Shown in pieces: positions 44,980 to 56,440 of a stretch of DNA of 64,000 nucleotides (the stretch's first letter is position 1; each line of letters opens with the position of its first letter). Location of the stretch: assembly GCA_047495785.1 (NCBI GenBank), contig JBLDXI010000016.1:124001-188000 (forward strand). Reading direction: 5' to 3'. The stretch comes from Lepidodermella squamata (lineage: Eukaryota; Gastrotricha). Below the pieces are notes generated by a model. The model saw nothing but the letters and a program-made list of their open reading frames with translations. It was not told the DNA's origin and did no database searches. The translations under genes and the position numbers were made by a program.

Positions 44980-47552
44980 ATGTATTCTCTTGCAAAAATA
45001 TTCCCGGTGATTTTTGCGATTTTACACGTTGTTTACGGCCAAGGTGAGTCAGTTGTAATTTTTTTTTAATTTAAATTTAAATTTTGAAATTTTTTATAGG
45101 AGAATATGACCAATGCGGAATGTCCTCACCTTACACAGGTAATCCTTTGGCCGTACCTGGGGAGCTGCCTTGGATGGTTAGAAAATTGACTGAATTTTCA
45201 ATGAAAAATTCAATTTTTATGTTTAAGGTTCGATTGGTCATTGCGTTGAGAAATCGGCCGACTTTTGTTCGATGTGCAGGCACCCTGATTTCGAAACAAT
45301 GGGTGCTCACAGCCGCTAGCTGCCTAGTAGGCCAAAATACAACTATTGACACGTAATTTCAATTTTAGTCAACTCAGGTTTTAAAGGAATTTAAAAAATT
45401 TTAATTTCGATTTTTTATCGATTTTTTATATATTTTTCTGAATTAAATTTTACCTTTTCAAATTTTAATTTTTCAATTTTTTCTAAATTAATGTTTATTT
45501 TTTTTTATTTTTTTAGAATTTATGCCTACGTTGGAAGGACGAATTTTACTTCCCCGGAAGCTAGTGAGCAGTTGCGGGTAACAAAGGACTACTACATTCA
45601 TCCCAACTTCACGGCCACATTCGCGGATAGAACGAAAGATTTCGCCTTGATTAGGCTTAACCCCGCCATTCAATTGTCGCGAACTGCGCGACCCATTTGC
45701 CTGCCCACAACTGGGTCATTCGATGACCCAGATTCTGTTCAGTGCGATGACGAGAAGATGGATATGAATAACGCGAATTCGCAGGCTATTGACACATGTA
45801 CTGATGTCACAACTGCTGCTTGGGGTGAAACTGAGGGTAAATTCTTAATTCAGAATTTTTCTCAAAATTTGGAATTTTTAAAAATTTTCGATATTTTCAA
45901 TTTTTTTTTAATTTCAATTAACCTGACAGTTTTTAAATGTTTCATTAATTAAATTCGAAAGCATTTTTTGTTTACCCTCTTTAAATTTTAGATAGAATTA
46001 TTGAAATTAAAATTTCAAATTTTTGAATTTTTGTAGAGCAATACGAAGTTTTCAAATCGCTTCGAAAGGTGGACTTCAACATTATTTCTCGATCAAGCTG
46101 CCAGAGGAGCTTAGGCCGAACCCTGTTATCGAGCCTTGTCTGCGCCGTTCGCCGCAACCGTGACCAAATCACGTGCTCAGGCGACCGTGGCGGTCCGTTA
46201 GTTTGCCAGGGCTTCGATGGCAAATCGTACATGATCGGCGTTTCGACTACAACGAGTGAAGAATGTGGCCAGGATAACGTCGATAAGCCTTTTGTTTATA
46301 CTCGGGTCTGCCGGGTGCTGCCCTGGATCGGCCAAGTCATGCTTTCGAGCTCTAATCAAACAAGATCAATAGCCTCCTCCGAACAGGTAAATTTGGAAAT
46401 ATTTTAAAAATTAAAATTGAAATTTCAAAATTTCAAGAAATTAAAATTCCAATCGTATCATTGAATTTTTTCGATTTATCTTTCAATTTCACGATTTTTC
46501 AGCCATGCACGATTCCTGCCTTGAACAACGGCGTTGTGACGCTTTTCACGACTTCGACTTTAACAGTTGGCCGGGTTCTTGATGCTGATACCCAAATCGA
46601 TATAAACCAAAATATCTCAGTTCAGTGTAAAATCGGATATCGACTGCCGTACAGCAAGGCTAACGCTGGAACCTATGCTGTGTCACAATGCGTCCTTAAC
46701 AACGGAACTATGATATTCAGGCCCGCAGTTCAGGACTGCATTTCAGCCAGTGAGTTATTGTCAAAAAATTCCAGAAATTCTTAACTAAAGCTAATTAAGA
46801 TTTTAGAATTGAGTTTTTATTCACCCTATAATTTTGATTTTTTTTTAAATATTTTTATAGGCTGTCAAAGGCCGCCGGAAATTCCGAATGGTTACTACAA
46901 CCGGATTCCTAGTGGGTCCTTATCACCCGGTACCAGTTTGGATTTTACGTGCAATTACGGGTACCGGTCTACGCTCGGTTCAAGGATAAACTGCTACAGC
47001 GATGGATCGTGGCCTGATGTTTCAGGTGCCTGCCAAGCTATTCCAAAGCGGCTAAAAATCAAAGGTAATGAAAGCGAAATCGCAATTGCAGAATTTGAAA
47101 AAAAATTGAAAAATTTAAATAATGAACATTTTTTAAAACAAATTTGAAAAATTTGAAAAATTAAAAAATTTTGAATTCAAAGTTGAAATTCAAAATTTCA
47201 AAATTTGAAGCTGTTGAAAAATATTTTGAAATTATTTTACACTGAGTTTTAATTTTGTTTTCAAAATTTGGTCATATCTAATGGAGTTTGATCAAGCCTA
47301 ATTTCACTGTAATATATTATTTGCCTTTTAGAGAACAATAGCAGCGATAGTACGATAGTGTCCCAAGACGGAAAAACCTACCGATGCGGCAAAATCAACT
47401 CTGAGAAGGACATAAGCGACGCGGATGTACCCACGCTATGCATCATCAGCTCAGCAACAACGGTCACGCACGACTGGCTATTATCACAAAAAGTGACCCT
47501 ACTCCTCACTGCTGCCTGTGCAATTGTTATTGTCAAAACCACAATTTTCTAA
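44980..47552 (+). CDS. Pseudo-protease with two Sushi domains and hydrophobic tail
   Basis: Eight exons: 44980-45043, 45100-45176, 45228-45352, 45517-45836, 46037-46386, 46503-46749, 46861-47064 and 47332-47552; all introns GT-AG, total 535 residues. The 51-nt intron at 45177-45227 is in frame, but removing it gives a normal PWMV-RLVIAL strand. Signal peptide MYSLAKIFPVIFAILHVVYG. The protease fold has lost two triad residues: LTAASC in place of LTAAHC, and CSGDRGGPLVC in place of GDSGGP; the Asp (KDFALIRL) is kept. Two Sushi domains follow (exons 6 and 7). The last exon ends in a hydrophobic segment (VTLLLTAACAIVIV), so the protein is probably membrane- or GPI-anchored. Layout resembles the gene at 6575-8870. 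Likely a regulatory or scaffold molecule rather than an enzyme (inference). Confidence 0.88.
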
Positions 47553-47964
47553 CAATAATAATACATTCCGAAAAATAATTTATTATGTGTAAATTAACTT
47601 TTTATAGATTGACGATGAATTATGGTGGAAAAAGTAAAAACTACATGTGATTGAGTTAATGCACCTATAATTAATAGGTGTTTATTATTGTCTTATTTCT
47701 TAGCGAGCGCCTTAAAATAACAAAAATAAATTTTTCACACGAAAAAACCGCGAGCCCTGCCTGATAATATAGCATTTGTTAGTATTATATTAAGGTGGAA
47801 TTGCATAATACAACTGTTAAATACTCGAGCAGCAGACTTCATTAGGCGCGGCTGTCGAGTAACGCTGAGCAGAGGGCGGGCTTTTAACGCGGCGTGAAAG
47901 CGCAACACTAATTACGCGCACTCCAACCAAGCCTCGCGCAATATTATTCGCGCGCGTAATATAC

Positions 47965-47973
47965 CTATATAAC
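47965..47973 (+). promoter_or_regulatory. TATA-like element upstream of the ENPP gene
   Basis: CTATATAAC lies about 85 nt before the start codon at 48057. Confidence 0.35.
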
Positions 47974-48056
47974 ATTTTTATTAACTGCGCACGCATATAA
48001 CACACACACACGCAGTCTTCGCTCACTCTGTAATATTATCGCATATATGCGGAAAA

Positions 48057-51000
48057 ATGAACAGATTGTTCATAATTTGCCTAACCGCGACGTTTAGCTT
48101 AGCAACATCGGAAAACGCTACTCAAGGTGACCACAAAATTAAAACCCTAATCGTGTCCTTCGATGGGTTCGCCTCGGTCTACCTAGCTAAACGGTCGTTC
48201 TACCTGCCGTGGTTCGACCACTTCCGCCAGACTGGCGTTTATTCCGATACGATTCGATCGATTTTCCCGAGCGAAACTTTCCCGAACCATTACTCAATCG
48301 TAACCGGCCTATACGCGGAATCGCACGGATTGGTCGGCAATCAAATCTACGACCCTAATAAATCGGAAGAGCCGCACTTTTTTATGAACTCGACCTCGTT
48401 AAGCTGGTGGGGCGATAATGGCAACCGCGTGAAGGTCGAACCGATTTGGGTGACTGCGAAACGGAAGTTAGGACTAAGGACGGCGATTTCCGCTTGGCCA
48501 GGCGGGACTGTTTCGTATTCCGATGATTTTAAGGTGGATTTCACGCGACCTTGGGACACTTCAATCCCGTTTCGAAGCCGGGTCGATGACATGGTTCAGC
48601 TGATGACGAGTCAAAACGTCGACCTAGGATTCCTATACCATTTCAACCCGGACCAAACAGGCCATGCCAAGGGCGTTTCTGGGCCTAGTATGGCGAGCGA
48701 ACTCATGCGTGTCGATTGGCTGTTGAGCTATTTAGTCCTCGCGACAGAACGAGCCGGGCTAACTAAGGATCGGTTGAATTTGATCATTTGTTCCGATCAC
48801 GGCATGGTTAATGTTGAGCGGCACGTTTTCCTCGAGGATTACATCAATGTTGGCACGAAAATTCACAGCTTTTCACGGTCGGGTGGTTACGCGTCGATTT
48901 GGCCGAAGTTCGGCCAGACTGATAATGTCTATTTGACGCTGAAGCGAGTCGCAGATCGCAGTGGCGGCATGTGGAGTGTCTATAGGAAAAGCCGCATTCC
49001 TGAGCGGTTTCATTACCGGTACAATGATAGGATAGCGCCCATTTTGGCCTTAGGATCGCCTGGAACCTTCATTGCGCTGGTAAGTTGCTATTTATGATAA
49101 TTAGGAATTATCCTATGGGAGTTAGGAATTAGTAGGAATATTAAGAATTATTATAGGAATTAGGAATATGAATCAAAGTGCAAATAATATTAGGAATTAA
49201 TATTAGGAATGTTAGGAATTATTAGGAATTAGGAATTTTAATAATTGCTTAATAATTATTAAGCTCTCAATTTGTTATTTTTCTGGAATTTTTTTAAGCC
49301 GCGAAATGTCATTTTTTAAGTAACCAATAAATACGTTGTCCGGTTTTCCGATAGTTAAATGAGAAAATTCGGGAATTTATTGCAACAAATGCAATCTTTT
49401 TCTTCTTTTCATCCAACCAACGTTTTTCATGAAAATTCCCAAATTCCTATCAAGTTTTAACCTTAGATTTGCGGCTTATAATATCCTATCAAAAGTTATT
49501 CGATGACATAAGCACTTTAAAAAAGATCCTGCCGGGCGAGATACGTACATAGGCCTACGCTGGGATATATCGTTAGCGTCGTTGAATAACTCGAATTTAG
49601 GCCTGTTTTACGTCGCTTTCTAAGTGACGGGTTTCAAGTACAAAGCGGCGTTTTACGTGACTGAAGAGGCAAAGATAAATGACATTTTATTTGTCACCCG
49701 TCACTTTGAAATTGAGGTATTCAAGGTAAACAAGCCTAAATTCGAGTTCAACGACGCTAATGATAAATAGGCGAAAATGATAATTAGCCTTGACCATGAT
49801 AGAAAGATGTGAAAAATTATAATGGAAAAAATATAAAGGAAAAATGTTTATCTCAGATGTTGTTCAAATTTAAAAATAGAATAATAATCTCGATATATTT
49901 CGATAAATTAATAATCCACAAAAAAATGAAATTATCAACACGATTTATGAAAAGTTGGTACTATTTATATTTCGTTAGCGACGCGCCAAAACAACCACTT
50001 TGATGACTTCGATCGTACTTTGAGGAGCCGAACGTGAAGAAGGAGTACGTTCGGCTTTTTGAGCACTGATCGTACTCATCGTAATTTGAATTTACGTTCA
50101 AGAGTCGAACGTACTTTCCATAAAAAAGCTATAAATAGTAAAGTGGTTGTTTTGGCGCGTCGCTAACGATTTTATTTTTGCGTAACTGAGGTGCCTTAGA
50201 ACGAACCTGGATTTTGTAAAGGTTACATTTGCAAGTATGTTCGCCAATGAACAATGGTATCTCCGGGAACTTCTTGAAAATCAGGGTAGAGTATATAACC
50301 AACTCTTGCTTAAATTCAATCAAAATTATGCTTCGAAAAATTCTGATAATCCTCAAATAAATAAATAAATTAGGATTTATTGCTTAATATTTCCGATTTG
50401 TTTTATTATCAAGATATTATCATATAATATTAGAATATTCACATGAACACCAGTCACGTGACCTTGGCGATCTCATGCCCGAGAAACAAGAGAGCATGAA
50501 TCCACATCAGGCTATAAATTCACAAAATAACGTTATCCGCATATTTTTACGACCAAATTGCTATCGCTAATACCCGAATTTCGATCGGAATCCGATGCAT
50601 TTTGAATGTTGCCACCTTAAAATAGGCTGAAAGCTTCAAAGGCTCTAGGTCATCGCGAAACGAATGGGGCACTGATTTTCACATATTTTTATCATTCTTT
50701 TTTCACAAAGAGTGTGGCGATATTATTTTTAGACACCCTTAGATTGAGGTACCTTAATTAGCTTTTTTAGTACTAAATTTCCAAAATAGGTTGGGCCAAA
50801 ATTTTTCCTTCTAAAATTTTTAAATTTTTCTGTTCTGGTCTTTTTCAGACACGAGAGCAACGCGCGGAGAAAGTAGGCTACGTCGGGGTTCACGGCTACG
50901 ACCCAGACTGGCCTGAGATGCGGCCGATATTCATGGCACGAGGCCCGGCTTTCCGCGAAAACACCTACGAAGACCGAGCCGAAAAGGCCTCAACCTGGTA

Positions 51001-51400
51001 CTCGGTCCACGTCAACAGCTACGACGCCGCAATTCGCGCAACTGTGGCGACGTATTTCAACGACTCGCAATTTAACCTAGAAAATGAGACAACCACACAA
51101 TCGAAACCGGTAACGACAACGCTGAGCACTACAACGCGACGCGGCGATGAAGTTGTGCTGGAAACTAAGGATTTATACGCCCTAATAGCGCATTGTATAG
51201 GCCTTAGTTCGGAGATGCTGCCGCCTAATAATGCTTCTCTGACCCATTTCACCGAATTGTTACGGCCGGTTGACGAGCAGCCGTCGGATTACGATACTTT
51301 AACAACGACTGAACTAACTTCGAGCGCGTTAAGGATTGGATTAGGGTCTTTAGTTCATCTGTATCAAATTGTTTATTCTTTGTTGATATTATTGTGGTAG
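48057..51400 (+). CDS. Ectonucleotide pyrophosphatase/phosphodiesterase (ENPP family)
   Basis: Exons 48057-49079 and 50849-51400 with a 1,769-nt intron in phase 0, giving 524 residues. Signal peptide MNRLFIICLTATFSLATS. All metal-binding and catalytic positions of the family are visible: Asp in VSFDGF, nucleophile Thr in SETFPNHYS, Asp and His in NPDQTGHAKG (the usual Glu is Asn), Asp-His in CSDHGM, and His in GVHGYDPDWPEM; GPAF follows. The enzyme should hydrolyse nucleotide or phospholipid phosphodiesters at the cell surface; substrate class cannot be told. A Thr-rich linker and a short hydrophobic C-terminus (IVYSLLILLW) suggest a membrane or GPI anchor. Poly(A) signal at 51554-51559. The intron holds a MITE and a minisatellite. 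Confidence 0.92.
49096..49245. repeat. TAGGAAT minisatellite in the ENPP intron
   Basis: About ten irregular copies of TTAGGAAT(T) lie within 150 nt. Confidence 0.6.
49973..50168. mobile_element. Small MITE in the ENPP intron
   Basis: Perfect 29-nt inverted ends (CGTTAGCGACGCGCCAAAAC and onward). Inside, GATCGTACT and GAACGTACT motifs occur in both orientations. Target duplication not clear. Confidence 0.8.
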
Positions 51401-51670
51401 ACTATTTGTATGCCTTCGCTCGTTATGTTCGCCGCAACCCAGCGCTCAATTAGAGACTATGAGAAAAATCCTGTTTCGTTTCTATTTTTTTGTTCGTTTC
51501 CGTTCGGTAATTTGTGTTTCTTTCTCGCGTTTGATACTCATGTAAATTGAAGAAATAAAAGAGAATTATTTATTTCCGAAAATTCGCTAAATAAGATAGA
51601 TGAAAGATGAAAACAGAATTTAAGAGAAAAAATACAATTTTTAAGACGGATTTTTCTGAATTTTTTCTAT

Positions 51671-54216
51671 TTAGAAAACGCCAGCTTGCATGAGGCAGAA
51701 AATAGCGACACCGATGAAAAGGCCGAGAAAGAAGAAGAACATGACGATTTCGATGATGCTAGCGAGGCGCATCTTGCCGACCTTTTTGTAAGCGCGTTCC
51801 GTGAAGCAGCTGACGAACCAGAAGATGATGATGGCGTAGACGGTGCTGAGGCCGCACACGAGAGCCAGCAGTTGGATGAAATAGTTGAGGAGAACGAATT
51901 GCGGAGTCTTCGGAATCTGGGCCAACACCTGGGATTGCCCTGAAATTTCAAACCGTAAAATTTGAATTTTTTTATTTTCGAAAATTTTCAAATTTTTTCA
52001 AATTGAAATTGAACGTGGGGCGTCAACTCATCCGCGGTCAACTCGTCCGCGACAACTCATCCGCGACAACTCATCCGTGGACAACTCATCCGAAATTAAA
52101 TAAATATTTAAATAATTATTTTTAGTGACAACTCATCCGGTGACAACTGGTCCGGCCCGGCCGAGTTGTCGCGGATGAGTTGTCACTAAAATTGAATAAA
52201 TAATTATTTTTTAATTATTTAAATTCTGGGACAACTCGTCTACGGACAAGTCATCCGCGCCAACTCATCCTGAATTTACCATCAAATGTTATATTTCGAA
52301 TTTCGGATGAAGTGACCGTGAACGAGTTGTCCCAGAATTTAAATAATTAAAAAATAATTATTTATTTAATTTTAGTGACAACTCATCCGCGACAACTCGG
52401 CCGGGCCGGACCAGTTGTCACCGGATGAGTTGTCACTAAAAATAATTATTTAAATATTTATTTAATTTCGGATGAGTTGTCCACGGATGAGTTGTCGCGG
52501 ATGACTTGTCACCGGATGACTTGTCGCGGACGAGTTGACATTTCACCGAAATTGAAATTTCGAAAATTTCGGAAATTTTCAAATTTCAGAATTATCGAAT
52601 TTTTGTAATTTTCCAAATGAAAATTTCAAAACTTGAAATTGAAATATTGCAATTTTTAATATTTTCGAAATTTTGAAATTTTGAAATTTTCAATTTCATT
52701 TTATTTTTTACTTTTTCGAAATTATTTATTTTTATTTAAATTTAATTCGACTTTTTATTTTTACTCACCAACTGCAAAAGCAAGAAGGAGATAGACACTG
52801 AAGCAGACTCGATCGCTCTCGCTTGGCGGGATCAAGAAAGCAACCAGCTCCAAAACAGCCAAAACAACGCAAGGTGCCAGTAAGTTGTTGATAAAGTAGT
52901 CTGGCTTTCGTTTGAAAGTCACATAAAACACAGCCTGGCTAACAGTGTCATCGCCATCTGGCTGCGTGTCGTTGATTTCAATTCTGTACGACACAAAGGT
53001 CCAACCATCGACCGAGCTTGCCTTATTGACGAGAAGCGGCGTGAAAATAACGTCGGCAAATCGAATCAGGTTAACAGCCTCGACCAGGTAGAACTGGAAC
53101 GGGCATACTTGAGTGTCCCATGGGAATTTGCGGAGATCGAGGTTGCAAACTGCCTTGAAGACGCCACGGCGTTTCCAGTAGAAGGATAACGATCGATTTT
53201 GTGGGGCGGTGTTCGGCTGGAATAGGATTTCCATGCGATTCGAGAATAAGTCGCTTTTCATTGATATGTCGTCCAGGGCGTTTCGAAAGCTGATTGCAGG
53301 GTGCCAGACGTCGTCGGGGTTCTGTACCATGACTCGCTCAGGTTGGTCTGAGGTATAACCCGGGGCCGTAGTAGTTCGGGAGCAAGTGTTTACCTAGTCA
53401 CAAAAGGGACTTAGAGCTTCGTCAGGGGTCAACCATCGAAAACGTCTCGGTTTCAGGGCTCAGGGCTATCGAATTCCGGAATTTCCCCACCTTTCTAGGG
53501 AAATCTCATAACTTATGGATAGAACGTTTATTCAAGATTCATTTCGCGCTAAAACCGACGGAAAATGGGAAAGTAAGCCTTTGACATTGATTGCTGGAAA
53601 ATCGAATATCTTTCAGGCAGCTTCCATCGACTGAGGTCAAAGGCAAACTTTCGAATCCATTGTCGGTTATTCTTCAGAATTGAAGCTCGATCGACGCTCT
53701 ATTCAAGGGTTATAGGATTGAGACTTTCTCCACTTTTCTTCGCCTATCTAATTGGGGCCATTAACGTTAGTTCATAGGAAACTGATTGGAGCTCATTTTC
53801 GAATGAAAACCGACAACATTTTGGTCAATTTGTCTTTGAGAAATATGCTGCGAAGCTAACGGCTTACCTGCCACTTGATGTACAAAGCCGCTGTTACTGA
53901 AATCAATTCATTGACGTCGTCGATCCCAACAAAGCGGTCGATTGCGAATTCGACTTGTGCTTTGGCCGCTTCGCCTTTGTTGTAGGTCGGCGGGCTTCTG
54001 TTCGCTGGGGAGATGTCGTTGCATTGCGCCACCAGGGTCGAAGCATTCATGCTAGAATAAGGCTGGGCCAGGGGCAGCTTAGGGATGTCCAACGTTTGAG
54101 CCATAACTAATTCGAAGGTGATACAATAAAAGGTTGTTAAATTGAATTGATCACAAATTACCGCTTGTTGAAGCGAAAGTGGCTAGCAGAATCCTTAAGA
54201 AGGGCTTCCCAAGCAT
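51671..54216 (-). CDS. Cys-loop ligand-gated channel with introns
   Basis: Minus-strand exons: 54216-54162 (signal peptide MLGKPFLRILLATFAS), 54106-53868, about 53445-53402, 53347-52769 and 51939-51671. The ligand-binding domain shows the Cys-loop CNLDLRKFPWDTQVC (13 residues between cysteines); M1 starts YFINNLLAPC, M2 is VYLLLAFAVG-QSQVLAQIP split by the last intron, then M3, a short loop and M4. No vicinal cysteines in loop C, so it is not an alpha-type acetylcholine receptor. The 829-nt last intron is mostly occupied by the foldback element 52021-52539. The join between exons 2 and 3 does not keep the frame with the strong donor (GTAAGC); a weaker GTGGCA donor nearby would. Ligand and ion selectivity unknown. 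Confidence 0.78.
52021..52539. mobile_element. Foldback element of ACAACTCATCCG motifs inside an intron
   Basis: Both halves consist of about ten copies each of (G)ACAACTCATCCG(CG), direct in one half and inverted in the other, with AT-rich TTAAATAATTATTT spacers also inverted. The centre (about 52270-52320) is unique. It fills more than half of the last intron of the channel gene at 51671-54216. Confidence 0.88.
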
Positions 54217-55291
54217 TTTTCACTGATGGCGGTGACAAATTTTAACTTCTCTCCTCAAGAAGCTTCTTTCTAGAAGAGAAACGACATACCAGGCGCTGAA
54301 GACACTTTGAAAGGTAAATAAACTTGCGACTTGTTTGATTAGAGCTGCATTTTAATTGCAAATCCAACTGGGGACTGCGCTGATTTCGTTTTCCTGCGAT
54401 GTTTGTTCGTTATTAGCACTGAGCAAGCATATCGTTTGGCGGAATTCGGGCATGCGCTGATGAGCAGCGAAAATTCTACGAAAAAAAATAATGAACACTC
54501 ATGGGTTCAATAATTATCTCAGTGAAAACTATTACAATTGCTAAATCTTAATACCTCTAAATATAACTAGGAGCACAAATTTGTTTCATTTGTCATTTAT
54601 TAAGTTGGCAGGAATCTGGCTTTTAAAGTATGTTACGCGAAGTCATGCCCTTTCCTGAGACGTTCTAAGCGGGATTCTTCTCCAGCTCTTCTTCAAACCG
54701 CGTTTACCATAATATGGAACCTCCTTAACTAGTGCTGCTGTTTTAAATTGCGCTGTTTTGAGCTGGGTATTAGTCTAAGCGCAATTAAAATTTCCTGTTG
54801 TGGAGCCAAATTTTGAACTGGAAGCAGAAATATGGGTAACGAATACAACGGAAACCTACGAAATCCGTTGGTATACATTTAAACGTACAGTTATTTCAGG
54901 ATTCCTTGTTCAGGACGCGTCACAGCTGTGATCCAAAGAAGTCGCTTTTGGATAAACTGGTTTTAACCACTCTACCACTAAAACGCGAACAGCGTTCCGT
55001 TATGCGATTGATTTTTTCTAGCTTTTATCTGAGAAGATCCACCGTAAAAAACTAAGTCTGATCCGAAGTGAAAAGCCTTTTATTCTTGTTTCTGTCTTCT
55101 CTTCAAAATAAGGGTACGATGCATCATGGCATGGATTTTCTCATATCAAAAACAGCAGACTCTTATGAAAAACTTGAAAAAGTTAGCTGACAGAATCATA
55201 TTTTCAAAACAGTTCGTCACCTGTTGATGTCAGAAAGGATAGAAGAATAAGAATGAAGCAGTGTGCTAAAGTTGTACATAATCATGCTAGG
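54217..55291. other. Intergenic stretch without a recognised gene
   Basis: No supported frame. A tRNA-like box-A segment (minus strand, about 54955-54995) lacks a matching box B. Confidence 0.4.
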
Positions 55292-56440
55292 CTAAATGAA
55301 TCCAGCGCTTCTTGCCACCGCCAAGGCATATCCATTGATCGCAACAAAGCACGCGACGGTAACAGCAAGTGCAAGAAGATCGATGAACCTGCCAATCGAC
55401 ATCCTCGTTTTATCGATCCAAGGAAGGAATTTGGCTTGCTTCCTAAAAAATGATTTGTAAGCCCTAGTGAAGCCACACGAGGCTAACGAATAGATTGTGC
55501 AGGCCCACGCGAAGAGCGAGCATAGATCTGTGTAGTTACTCAAAAATATTCGCTGTGACTTGGGAGGAATTCGGCTCAGAATACTGCTTTGGAGAAAAGT
55601 CATAGCTAGCAGAATCGTAACAGTGAAAACCGGCCTGTCGGGAATATCCGGAAGTAGAAAGAACGAGGCAATCTCGAGGCTTGACAGAACCAAGCAAGGG
55701 ATCATCAGGTTGTAGATGTAAAACTCGGGCTTCCGCGCGAAGGAAAGCGTGAAATGAGCGGTACTACGATTTCCGAACACGTAGGTGTAGTTGTAACTTT
55801 GCTTCCAGCCATTATAGACCCACTCGAAACCAGGGCCCATGAAACTGCCATCAACCGCCGAATCAGGACTAGAAATGAATACCGAAGCGTTCTTGTTCTC
55901 TTGCAGGATGAACGATACAGTGCAAGCCTGCGTGTCGAAGGGGAAGAGACCGAAATCCATAGGGCAAAGAGACGTGAAAACACCCACTCGTTGCCAATAC
56001 ATTGCGAGAGAATATCTAGGAATCGTGCCATCACGGTATACAATCAGCCGATCAGTGAAGCCATTTGTCATGGAAAAGTCTGAAATCGCATTTTTGTGAT
56101 GTAGATGAGGTAGCCATACTAGCTCCCGCTGCACGTAGACATTGAAAGGCGGGGTTCTCGTGTAGTTCTCACAGGGCACTACCCACACCAAAGTCAGAGC
56201 ACCCGACATTGTCGTAGTCTCATCTGTGTCGATGATAGCGTGGAATCGATGCGGCTGGAAAACAATTTTTATTTGCTGGATTGTACAAGCCCCGGGAATG
56301 TCCCATAGGCCATGTGCACAGGTAGGACTGTAGGCGTAAGGTAACATGTGGCCGCATGATTCAAGCATTTCCAGGCCAATATCCTGTCCTGAAATGCCAG
56401 CCACCAGGTAAAAATATATAACAGCTGAATCAAACTTCAT
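55292..56440 (-). CDS. Intronless Cys-loop ligand-gated channel, paralogue 1
   Basis: Single exon, 382 residues from the ATG at 56440. Signal peptide, then an N-terminal extension with three extra cysteines (MLESCGHMLP, SPTCAHG, GACTIQQ), a ligand-binding domain with Cys-loop CPMDFGLFPFDTQAC, and four membrane helices: M1 FYIYNLMIPC, M2 VFTVTILLAMTFLQSSILSR, M3 LCSLFAWACTIYSLASC, M4 FIDLLALAVTVACFVAI. Only about 25 residues separate M3 and M4, far fewer than in most animal receptors of this family. The segment before M2 reads LLPDIPDR, without the PAR motif of anion channels; loop C lacks vicinal cysteines. Selectivity and ligand cannot be assigned. First of four tandem intronless copies. Confidence 0.9.
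   Translation of the reverse strand: MKFDSAVIYFYLVAGISGQDIGLEMLESCGHMLPYAYSPTCAHGLWDIPGACTIQQIKIVFQPHRFHAIIDTDETTTMSGALTLVWVVPCENYTRTPPFNVYVQRELVWLPHLHHKNAISDFSMTNGFTDRLIVYRDGTIPRYSLAMYWQRVGVFTSLCPMDFGLFPFDTQACTVSFILQENKNASVFISSPDSAVDGSFMGPGFEWVYNGWKQSYNYTYVFGNRSTAHFTLSFARKPEFYIYNLMIPCLVLSSLEIASFFLLPDIPDRPVFTVTILLAMTFLQSSILSRIPPKSQRIFLSNYTDLCSLFAWACTIYSLASCGFTRAYKSFFRKQAKFLPWIDKTRMSIGRFIDLLALAVTVACFVAINGYALAVARSAGFI

Noticed and set aside
54950-54998. tRNA gene on the minus strand
   Set aside because: A box-A-like segment is present but there is no box B, T stem or matching acceptor stem.
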